Source of the DNA: Brevundimonas sp.
GTDB lineage: Bacteria; Pseudomonadota; Alphaproteobacteria; Caulobacterales; Caulobacteraceae
DNA length: 6,767 bases
NCBI GenBank assembly: GCA_022712235.1
Contig: JALAGW010000185.1
Coordinates: forward strand, 1-6,767
Reading direction: 5' to 3'
Shown here: positions 1 to 6,767 of the stretch, piece by piece
How positions within the stretch are numbered: the first letter of the stretch is position 1
Layout: each line of letters begins with the position of its first letter
Notes under the pieces: generated by a model
What the model saw: the letters and a program-made list of their open reading frames with translations, nothing else
Database searches by the model: none
What the model was told of the DNA's origin: nothing
Translations under genes and position numbers: made by a program

Positions 1-65
1 CCCCCAAGGTGCACCGCGGCGGCATGGTGGCCCGCGCCGCCGGCTGGTTGCGCGACAACCTTTAA
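1..65 (+). CDS. ftsA: 3' end of probable cell-division protein FtsA (partial)
   Basis: Only the last 20 codons are present, in the frame with codons starting at position 3 and a TAA stop at 63-65. The visible tail contains MVARAAGWLRDNL, a short basic and hydrophobic helix with the pattern A-A-x-W-L-R-x-N-L. FtsA proteins end in a membrane-targeting amphipathic helix of this type (E. coli FtsA ends with a comparable W-L/I-K/R pattern). FtsA is an actin-like ATPase that tethers FtsZ filaments to the inner membrane and recruits later division proteins. The assignment rests on this tail plus the presence of ftsZ and lpxC downstream, the usual dcw order. The catalytic part lies outside the window, so the call is an inference from a short piece and from context. 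Confidence 0.72.
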   Translation, partial: PKVHRGGMVARAAGWLRDNL

Positions 66-94
66 GGCTTTGAGGCTTCGGCGGCCTCAAAGCC
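66..94 (+). terminator. Perfect hairpin immediately after the ftsA stop
   Basis: An 11-bp perfect stem (GGCTTTGAGGC at 66-76 with GCCTCAAAGCC at 84-94) encloses a 7-base loop. It starts on the base after the TAA stop. The stem would be stable, but what follows (GCAAATCGCC) is not a run of T, with only a weak TTATT at 105-109. It may be an inefficient terminator, a Rho-assisted end or an mRNA 3'-end stabiliser. Its position argues that ftsA transcription ends, or is at least reduced, before the receptor gene. Confidence 0.55.
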
Positions 95-414
95 GCAAAT
101 CGCCTTATTCCCGTCCGGATTGAACGCACGGCGTCCGATGGGCGTTTGTCGAAAACGCCTTGATTGCGTCATGGCGCGCCAATTTTTTGCGTGAAGTCGT
201 CAAAAACGCGAATGATCTACGCTCGAGGAACGACCTTCGGTCATGTGTGACCGGACTGTGGCCTCATTGTTACAGGTTTGACGCCTGTTGGCCTGATTTG
301 GGTCACAAAGCTTGCCCGGTCACCGATTTCCGTTAGACGAGACAGTCTGTCATGCGGGCGCCCCGTGCGATTCCGCTGTGTCGAAGTTCAAACAAGGTTG
401 GGGCCAATTTCAAA
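95..414 (+). promoter_or_regulatory. Non-coding leader/promoter region of the TonB-dependent receptor gene
   Basis: About 320 bases without a convincing gene. It holds several short structures. A 7-bp inverted repeat GGCGTTT/AAACGCC lies at 141-147 and 153-159. TTTTTG/CAAAAA arms lie at 184-189 and 201-206. ACAGG/CCTGT arms lie at 272-276 and 284-288. A palindrome GACAG-T-CTGTC lies at 341-351, and a single GANTC (CcrM) site at 369-373. A possible Caulobacter-type housekeeping promoter is TTGCCCG at 312-318 followed after 13 bases by GTTAGACG at 332, resembling TTGACGS-N10-14-GCTANAWC, but the match is partial. A purine-rich stretch AAGGTTGGGG at 394-403 lies 11 bases before the chosen ATG and is the likely, rather weak, ribosome binding site. 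No clear Fur box is seen. Confidence 0.5.
238..253. repeat. 16-bp palindrome CGGTCA-TGTG-TGACCG, possible operator
   Basis: Two perfect 6-base arms flank a 4-base centre, about 160 bases before the receptor start codon. The same half-site GGTCA recurs in direct orientation as GGTCAC at 301-306 and 318-323. A dimeric transcription factor could bind such a pattern, but I do not recognise a known consensus, and short palindromes also arise by chance in a region of this size. Confidence 0.3.
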
Positions 415-3400
415 ATGCACCTGAAGCGCAACTATCTATTCGGGACGACCATTCTCGCCGGCGTCCTCGCCGTGTCGGCTCCGGCCTTCGCCCAAACCGC
501 AGAGCCTGCGTCCCAGGATGCGACCGTGGTTGAAGAGGTCGTCGTCACCGGTTCGCGTATCCGTCGCGACCCGACCACGTCGCCGACGCCGCTGATCCAG
601 GTCTCGCAAGAGCAACTGCTGAGCACCGGTCAGACTTCGGTCATCAACTACCTGGCCAACATTCCGGCGCTGTCGAACTCGCAAATTCCGTCCGACACGA
701 CGGGCAGCGGCCTGAACGACGGCGGTCTGTCGTTTGTCAACCTGCGCGCGCTCGGCTCGAACCGTACGCTGACGCTGGTCAACGGTCGCCGCCATGTCGG
801 CTCCAGCGCCGGTTCGCTGGCGGTCGACGTCGACACGATCCCGCGCCTGTTGATCCAGAACATCGAAATCGTCACCGGCGGCGCCTCATCGGTTTACGGC
901 GCTGACGCCGTCTCCGGCGTTGTGAACTTCATCACGCGTGATGACTTCGAAGGGCTCGAAGTTGACGTCAACTACGGTCAGATCAACTCCGGCGGTCAGG
1001 CCAACCAGCGTATTTCGGCCCTGTTGGGTCACAACTTCTTCGATGATCGCCTGAACGTCTATGTTCACGGCGAATACGAAGACATCGAAGAGGTCAAGCC
1101 TCTGGACCTGCGCTGGCTGCGCCGCGCGCCCACGCTGGTTTCCGTCGACGCCGACCCCACTAATGCGTCCAACGGCCCTGTCTACGACGGCGTCGTCGAT
1201 ACGATGTTGTTCAGCGGCCTGTCGCGTATCGACCGTCCGCGTTGGGGTCAAACCACCCTCGCGAACGGCCAGGCCGGCAGCCCCCTCAGCAATCCGCTCA
1301 TCCCCAACGCGCCCTGCACCAACTACACCAGCACCAACTGCTATGGCGTCATGCCGGGCAAGACCTTCTGGTATGACGGCTTGACGGCGCGTGAAGCCAA
1401 CTTCGGGCAGCGAGTCGGCAACGTCGGCGTCAACCGTCCCCTGAACATCGGCGGCGACGGCGAGAACCCGGCTCTGTTCTCGACCGAGTCCTCGCAACCG
1501 CGTTCGGAATCGGCGCGCTTCCAGACGGGCGCGAAGTTCGAGATCACCAGCAACATCTCGGCCTACGCCGAAGCGAAGTACGTCAACGAAAAGACGTTCG
1601 ACGCCTCGCAGCCGTCGTTCTTCGACATCAACCTCGTCAACTCCTACTCGCCGGACGAAACCAACCTCATCCAGACGACGTCGCAGTTCGACCTGCGCTG
1701 GGATGACAACGCCTTCCTGCCGCAGAACGTGAAGGACGCGATCCGCACCAACATGGTGCAGAACTATTCTGCGCCGACCAAGGACACGCCTGGCCTGCCG
1801 ACGACCACGAGCTTGCGTCAGTTCGCGCGCCACTCGATGTTCGGTCCGCAGCGGACGCAGGACAATGAGCGTGAACTGCAGCGCTATGTCGCCGGCATCA
1901 AGGGCTCGTTCGACCAGGTTTCGTTCGTGAAGAACGTCGATTTCGACCTGGGTTACACCTATGGCCGCGTTGACAACTATAACCTCGAAACCGGTCTGGA
2001 CATCCTGCGCTTCAACCTGGCGGCCGACGCCGTTGTCGACACCGCCGGCATCGTGTCCGGACGTGCGGGCGAAATCGTCTGCCGCGTGCAACTGCTTCAA
2101 GCGCGCGGCACGCCGCGCACCGCCTATGACGACGACGGCAATCTGATCACCGCCGGCATCATGGATCAGGCCATCACCGGCAATGATCTGCGCGACACCG
2201 CCTATGGTCAGCAATCGATCGACCAGTGCAAGCCGCTGAATGTCTTCGGCAAGGGCAACCAGAGCGCCGAAGCGCTGGAATATATCGGCGCCGCCGTTTC
2301 CGTTCGTGAAGTCAACGAACAGGAACAAGGTCTGGCCACGGTCTCCGGCCAGCTGTGGGACTTCTGGGGCGCAGGCGCGATCGGCGTCTCGCTCGGCTAT
2401 GAGCACCGCCGTGAGTACTACCGCGGCATCGGCCGCGACAAGGACACGGCCGGTCGTCTCCTCTTCCTGAACACCAGCCCCGACCAGCCGGGCGCCGAGT
2501 ACACCAGCGATGAGTTCTTCGGCGAACTGTCGATCCCGCTGATCCGCGACTCCTTCATCGGTGAGTTCGCTGAACTGAGCGGATCGTATCGTACGGCTGA
2601 CTATACGACGGTCGGCAGCCTGGACGTCTACGGCGTGAACTTCGTCTATCGCCCGGTTCGCGACATCACGTTCAAGGCCAGCTACAACAAGTCGGCTCGC
2701 GTGCCGGACCTGCAAGAGAACTTCGATCCCCTGGGTCAGACCTTCATCAACTTCACCGATCCCTGCGCCACGGCTGTGATCAACGGCCCGCTGTCGGGCA
2801 CCTATACGGCTGAGAAGAGGGCGAACCGCATCGCCAACTGCACCGCCTTGGCGGCTGAGAAGGGCCTCACCTACGACTTCGCCAGCGCCACGGCGACGCC
2901 GGAAGATGACTATACGCCGGACTACAGCGGCGGCGGCACGGCCGGCGTTATGGGCGGCAACCCCTTCCTGAAGCCTGAAGAATCCACCTCCTTCACCTTC
3001 TCGGCCGTCTATCAGCCGCGCTTCATCCCGAACCTCACGCTCGCCCTCGACTACTTCGAGATCGAGATCGACCAGGTGATTTCGGCGGTTTCGGCGCAAA
3101 CGGCGGCCAACAACTGCGTGAACGGCGTGGGTCTGAACGCCTCGGCTTGCGGCACCATCTTCCGCAACATGGCCGCTGTGGCCAACCCGACGACCGTCCA
3201 GGAACGTTCGGCGGCCTTCAAGATCGGCGCGCCCCTGGGCGATCCGTTCGGCGGCTTCATTCAGGGCTCGATCAACTACGCAGCCCTGACCACCCGTGGC
3301 CTGGACTTCGACGCTCGCTACAGCTTCGACTTTGAGGACATGATCGGTCACAACTGGGGTCGACTGGACTACTCGCTGGGCGGCACCTGGCTGATCGAGC

Positions 3401-3813
3401 AGCAGGAGTTCCTGGACTCGACCAACCCCGACAACTTCAACGAGTTGGCTGGTCGCGCCATCGCCGGCGGTTCCTTCCCGCGCGTTCGCTTCTCGTCGTC
3501 GCTGACCTACACCCCGAACACGACCTGGAGCATCAACTTGAACGATGACTTGCAGTCGGCCCAGAACATCGTTTACCAGCGTGACTTCATCAACAACGCG
3601 GACAGCCGTTCGGACCAGTATCTCGACACCGGCAACTTCGTGCGGAACGACTTCACCGTTCTGTGGAACGTCCGTGATGACCTGACCCTGCGCGGCGGCG
3701 TCGTGAACGCCTTCGCCGCCGAGCAGCCGACGTGGCTGGGCACGACCCTCTACTCGAACTTCGACCCCTATGGTCGTCGCTTCTTCGTCGGCCTGAACTT
3801 CCGTCCCTGGTAA
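415..3813 (+). CDS. TonB-dependent outer-membrane receptor
   Basis: The gene encodes 1132 residues. The family imports scarce substrates (siderophores, cobalamin, sugars or other nutrients) across the outer membrane using energy passed on by TonB-ExbBD. Residues 1-26 form a signal peptide (basic MHLKRN, hydrophobic core, APAFA before Q27). A TonB-box-like segment EEVVVTGSRI follows at 40-49. The plug domain runs to about 175, with NLRALGSNRTLTLVNGRR (109-126) and IEIVTGG...YGADAVSGVVNFITR (150-175). The rest is the 22-strand barrel, ending in a strand YGRRFFVGLNFRPW with an aromatic last residue. An in-frame ATG at 352 would add 21 residues before the signal peptide and lacks a better ribosome site, so ATG 415 is preferred. 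Eight cysteines fall in four close pairs. The substrate cannot be told, as no transport or degradation genes lie nearby. The gene sits between ftsA and ftsZ and has its own terminator. Confidence 0.95.
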   Translation: MHLKRNYLFGTTILAGVLAVSAPAFAQTAEPASQDATVVEEVVVTGSRIRRDPTTSPTPLIQVSQEQLLSTGQTSVINYLANIPALSNSQIPSDTTGSGLNDGGLSFVNLRALGSNRTLTLVNGRRHVGSSAGSLAVDVDTIPRLLIQNIEIVTGGASSVYGADAVSGVVNFITRDDFEGLEVDVNYGQINSGGQANQRISALLGHNFFDDRLNVYVHGEYEDIEEVKPLDLRWLRRAPTLVSVDADPTNASNGPVYDGVVDTMLFSGLSRIDRPRWGQTTLANGQAGSPLSNPLIPNAPCTNYTSTNCYGVMPGKTFWYDGLTAREANFGQRVGNVGVNRPLNIGGDGENPALFSTESSQPRSESARFQTGAKFEITSNISAYAEAKYVNEKTFDASQPSFFDINLVNSYSPDETNLIQTTSQFDLRWDDNAFLPQNVKDAIRTNMVQNYSAPTKDTPGLPTTTSLRQFARHSMFGPQRTQDNERELQRYVAGIKGSFDQVSFVKNVDFDLGYTYGRVDNYNLETGLDILRFNLAADAVVDTAGIVSGRAGEIVCRVQLLQARGTPRTAYDDDGNLITAGIMDQAITGNDLRDTAYGQQSIDQCKPLNVFGKGNQSAEALEYIGAAVSVREVNEQEQGLATVSGQLWDFWGAGAIGVSLGYEHRREYYRGIGRDKDTAGRLLFLNTSPDQPGAEYTSDEFFGELSIPLIRDSFIGEFAELSGSYRTADYTTVGSLDVYGVNFVYRPVRDITFKASYNKSARVPDLQENFDPLGQTFINFTDPCATAVINGPLSGTYTAEKRANRIANCTALAAEKGLTYDFASATATPEDDYTPDYSGGGTAGVMGGNPFLKPEESTSFTFSAVYQPRFIPNLTLALDYFEIEIDQVISAVSAQTAANNCVNGVGLNASACGTIFRNMAAVANPTTVQERSAAFKIGAPLGDPFGGFIQGSINYAALTTRGLDFDARYSFDFEDMIGHNWGRLDYSLGGTWLIEQQEFLDSTNPDNFNELAGRAIAGGSFPRVRFSSSLTYTPNTTWSINLNDDLQSAQNIVYQRDFINNADSRSDQYLDTGNFVRNDFTVLWNVRDDLTLRGGVVNAFAAEQPTWLGTTLYSNFDPYGRRFFVGLNFRPW

Positions 3814-3835
3814 GTTCGGTTCGATCCGGAAACGG

Positions 3836-3865
3836 AAAGGGCGGCTCGCAAGAGCCGCCCTTTTT
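3836..3865 (+). terminator. Strong Rho-independent terminator of the receptor gene
   Basis: A 12-bp perfect stem (AAAGGGCGGCTC at 3836-3847 with GAGCCGCCCTTT at 3852-3863) closes on a GCAA loop, a GNRA tetraloop that adds stability. A run of five T occupies 3861-3865. It begins 23 bases after the receptor stop and should insulate ftsZ from receptor transcription. Confidence 0.92.
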
Positions 3866-3955
3866 GCATTCCGACGCCGACAGCCGAAAAATGAAGTAAA
3901 TCTGCGGTCAAGCTAACGGGCGCGGGTTCAAAATCGGCCGACTCATATTACCGGG

Positions 3956-3971
3956 GTAACACTCCGTTAAC
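3956..3971 (+). promoter_or_regulatory. CtrA-like box 1 (GTAAC-N6-TTAAC)
   Basis: GTAAC at 3956-3960 and TTAAC at 3967-3971 are spaced 11 bp start to start. The CtrA consensus is TTAA-N7-TTAA. The second half is perfect and the first differs at one base. The first half also overlaps the TTACC-GG-GGTAA inverted repeat. Confidence 0.55.
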
Positions 3972-3987
3972 GCAAAGAGGGTTTTCC

Positions 3988-4003
3988 TTAACGCGCTCAT
4001 AAC
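3988..4003 (+). promoter_or_regulatory. CtrA-like box 2 (TTAAC-N6-ATAAC)
   Basis: TTAAC at 3988-3992 and ATAAC at 3999-4003 are again 11 bp apart. The first half is perfect and the second has one mismatch to TTAA. It starts 32 bp after box 1, about three helical turns, so both boxes face the same side of the DNA. A GANTC site follows at 4010-4014. Confidence 0.55.
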
Positions 4004-4070
4004 CAATGCGATTCGGCGGGGACTTCGCATTGGGGCTAACGGGCAGGGTCGGAAAGTCGGAACAAGAATC

Positions 4071-5645
<1,575 letters not shown>

Positions 5646-5667
5646 TCGGAAGAAATCCTGACTGAAG

Positions 5668-5696
5668 CGCCCCGGAGCCCGGCTCCGGGGCGTTTT
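5668..5696 (+). terminator. Rho-independent terminator of ftsZ
   Basis: An 11-bp GC-rich perfect stem (CGCCCCGGAGC at 5668-5678 with GCTCCGGGGCG at 5682-5692) has a 3-base loop. It is followed by TTTT at 5693-5696 and a T-rich tail (TTTTCGTTTGTTT). It lies 22 bases after the ftsZ stop and should separate ftsZ from lpxC. Confidence 0.9.
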
Positions 5697-5832
5697 CGTT
5701 TGTTTCCGGCTGTCGTCAGACCGAAACAATCCGAAACCCATCTTTCATTTCGGGCTTGAGCCGTCGTGGTTAAACGACAGGCGAGGCGAACTCCGCGCGA
5801 CCGTGCGGAGCCGCGTAATAGAGAGTTTCAGC
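5697..5832 (+). promoter_or_regulatory. lpxC promoter/leader region with several inverted repeats
   Basis: After the ftsZ terminator, lpxC needs its own promoter, so it should lie here, but I see no clear -35/-10 pair. The region contains TTGTTTC/GAAACAA arms (5700-5706 and 5723-5729). CCGAAAC is repeated directly at 5721-5727 and 5731-5737, exactly 10 bp apart, with the complement TTTCGG at 5748-5753. An inverted repeat GTCGT-N6-ACGAC lies at 5763-5778. A hairpin just before the ribosome site is listed separately. AGAGAG at 5820-5825, seven bases before the TTG at 5833, is the likely ribosome binding site. Confidence 0.5.
5791..5810 (+). promoter_or_regulatory. Leader hairpin before the lpxC ribosome binding site
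   Basis: CTCCGCGC (5791-5798) can pair with GTGCGGAG (5803-5810). This gives an 8-bp stem with one G-U pair and a GACC loop. It ends ten bases before the AGAGAG ribosome site. It also covers the alternative GTG at 5803, making that codon an unlikely start. The hairpin could protect the mRNA or tune translation. No function is shown. Confidence 0.4.
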
Positions 5833-6732
5833 TTGTCGGTCCGTAACGACCATCACGAACAGACCATCGTCGCCCCGGCCATCACAGCCGGCGTCGGTGT
5901 TCACACCGGCCAGCGCGTCAAGCTGGTCGTGCGTCCGGCCGCGCCCGGCGCGGGCATCACCTTCGTGCGTACCGACATCACGGACCGCGACAACCGTATC
6001 CCCGTCTCGGGCGAGGCCGTCGTCGACGCCCGCCTGAACACCATGATCGAGAACGCGGCGGGCGTGCGCCTGTCGACCATCGAGCACCTGATGGCCGCCC
6101 TGTGCGCGCTCGGCGTCTCCAACGCCGTGATCGAGGTCGACGGCCCCGAGCTGCCGATCCTGGACGGCTCGGCCCTGCAGTTCGTGCAACTGCTGGACCG
6201 CGCCGGTTTCCGCCGTCAGGAAGCCCCGATCCGCTACATCGAGATCCTCAAGCCGATCCGGGTGGAGGAGGGCGACAAGTCCGCCGTCCTGCTGCCCTGC
6301 GACCGCTACGAGATGCGCTTCGAAATCAACTTCCCCACGCCGGTCATCGGCAATCAGGTGGTGGACTTCGTCGTGGACGAGGCGACCTTCCGCTCGGACA
6401 TCATGGCCGCCCGCACCTTCGGCTTCGCCCACGAGGTCGAGGCCCTGCGTCAGGCCGGTCTGGCCCGCGGCGGTTCGCTGGAGAACGCCGTGGTCATCGA
6501 CGGCGACGAGATCCTGAACCCCGGCGGCCTGCGCATGGAACGCGAGTTCGTGCGCCACAAGGCCCTGGACGCCATCGGCGACCTCTACGTTCTCGGCGCG
6601 CCCCTGCTGGGCCGCTACGAAGGCGTCAAGGCGGGCCACGCGCTGAACAACAAGCTGGTCCGCGCCCTGCTGGCCCAGCCCGACGCCTGGCGCGTCACGA
6701 CCCGCGTCCCCGACATGGCGATGGCGGGGTAG
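5833..6732 (+). CDS. lpxC: UDP-3-O-acyl-N-acetylglucosamine deacetylase LpxC
   Basis: LpxC is the cytoplasmic zinc enzyme that removes acetate from UDP-3-O-acyl-GlcNAc, the committed step of lipid A synthesis. From a TTG start the protein has 299 residues, close to the 305 of E. coli LpxC. Motifs in order: GVGVHTG (20-26); STIEHLMAAL with general base E84 and zinc ligand H85; DGPELPILDGS (103-113); R-T-F-G-F with T195; HKALDAIGDL with zinc ligands H242 and D246 plus K243; and G-H-A-L-N-N-K with the general acid H269. All known active-site residues are present. An in-frame GTG at 5803 would add 10 residues, but it lies inside a hairpin and has no well-spaced ribosome site. The TTG has AGAGAG seven bases upstream. 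The start choice is an inference; the identity is secure. It sits directly after ftsZ, as in many proteobacterial dcw clusters, but behind a terminator. Confidence 0.96.
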   Translation: MSVRNDHHEQTIVAPAITAGVGVHTGQRVKLVVRPAAPGAGITFVRTDITDRDNRIPVSGEAVVDARLNTMIENAAGVRLSTIEHLMAALCALGVSNAVIEVDGPELPILDGSALQFVQLLDRAGFRRQEAPIRYIEILKPIRVEEGDKSAVLLPCDRYEMRFEINFPTPVIGNQVVDFVVDEATFRSDIMAARTFGFAHEVEALRQAGLARGGSLENAVVIDGDEILNPGGLRMEREFVRHKALDAIGDLYVLGAPLLGRYEGVKAGHALNNKLVRALLAQPDAWRVTTRVPDMAMAG

Positions 6733-6738
6733 ACCGCT

Positions 6739-6767
6739 CTTCCTTCTCCCGCAAGGGGAGAAGGAAG
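6739..6767. repeat. Hairpin-forming repeat after lpxC, probable terminator or dispersed intergenic repeat
   Basis: CTTCCTTCTCCC (6739-6750) and GGGAGAAGGAAG (6756-6767) are perfect 12-base arms around a GCAAG loop. It starts 7 bases after the lpxC stop. The window ends with the right arm, so a T-run cannot be checked. The pyrimidine/purine CTTCTCCC-GCAA-GGGAGAAG pattern resembles a palindrome I recall as frequent between genes in Caulobacterales, so it may be a copy of a dispersed element used as a bidirectional terminator. Confidence 0.6.

Larger units (their letters stand above)
3866..4070 (+). promoter_or_regulatory. ftsZ promoter region with cell-cycle regulatory signatures
   Basis: This stretch separates the receptor terminator from the ftsZ start and must contain the ftsZ promoter. 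It is rich in TAAC half-sites in one orientation (3914, 3957, 3968, 3989, 4000, 4037). Four of them form two CtrA-like boxes, listed separately. It contains three GANTC sequences (3940-3944, 4010-4014, 4066-4070), targets of the CcrM methylase of Caulobacterales. An inverted repeat TTACC-GG-GGTAA lies at 3948-3959. The decamer GCTAACGGGC occurs twice (3912-3921 and 4035-4044). In C. crescentus ftsZ is repressed by CtrA and activated through CcrM methylation. That the same logic applies here is inferred. I could not place the -35/-10 elements with confidence. The ribosome site before ATG 4071 is weak (GGAACAAG at 4059-4066). Confidence 0.7.

Noticed and set aside
352..414. N-terminal extension of the receptor from ATG 352
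   Set aside because: It would place 21 residues before a canonical signal peptide and has no good ribosome site. ATG 415 gives a normal n-region and cleavage site.
95..414. Riboswitch (for example cobalamin) before the receptor
   Set aside because: TonB-dependent receptors sometimes carry one, but I see no B12-box-like sequence and only short, unconnected hairpins.
312..533. Small + strand frame in the receptor leader
   Set aside because: It overlaps the receptor signal peptide and plug start in another frame, and its translation has no recognisable feature.
886..3351. 821-residue open frame on the minus strand inside the receptor gene
   Set aside because: It is wholly antisense to a clear TonB-dependent receptor. 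Its translation is low-complexity (rich in Arg, Val, Ala, Asp and Gly) with no recognisable domain. High-GC coding DNA commonly leaves such antisense frames open.
5770..6639. 289-residue open frame on the minus strand over lpxC
   Set aside because: It mirrors lpxC, whose active-site motifs are all intact on the + strand, and it has no domain of its own.

Overview
The window looks like chromosomal DNA from a high-GC alphaproteobacterium of the Caulobacterales, most likely Brevundimonas or a close relative. The main evidence is the FtsZ protein. Its N-terminal motif, its long acidic, proline- and glutamine-rich linker and its C-terminal peptide LEIPSFLRRLAN match, from memory, the Caulobacter crescentus type. 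The ftsZ upstream DNA also carries CtrA-like boxes and GANTC (CcrM) sites, as expected for that order. The genus is inferred; no database search was made.

Layout, all on the + strand: (1) positions 1-65 hold the last 20 codons of a gene whose C-terminal amphipathic helix fits ftsA; (2) 66-414 is a non-coding stretch with a perfect hairpin just after that stop codon, several short palindromes and the leader of the next gene; (3) 415-3813 encodes a large TonB-dependent outer-membrane receptor with a signal peptide, ended by a strong intrinsic terminator at 3836-3865; (4) 3866-4070 is a cell-cycle style promoter region; (5) 4071-5645 is complete ftsZ, followed by an intrinsic terminator at 5668-5696; (6) 5697-5832 is an lpxC leader with several inverted repeats; (7) 5833-6732 is complete lpxC with a probable TTG start; (8) 6739-6767 is a hairpin-forming repeat at the window edge.

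This is the end of a division and cell-wall (dcw) type cluster, ftsA-ftsZ-lpxC. FtsA anchors the FtsZ ring to the inner membrane. FtsZ drives septum placement and constriction. LpxC makes the committed step of lipid A synthesis. The unusual element is the 3.4-kb outer-membrane receptor gene between ftsA and ftsZ. Together with a terminator at its end, it separates ftsZ from ftsA, so ftsZ must rely on its own promoter, where the CtrA-like and GANTC sites lie. lpxC is also set apart by a terminator and its own structured leader. The four genes therefore look like separately controlled units rather than one operon. I see no phage, insertion sequence, CRISPR array, tRNA or rRNA in the window, and no clearly new multi-gene system.
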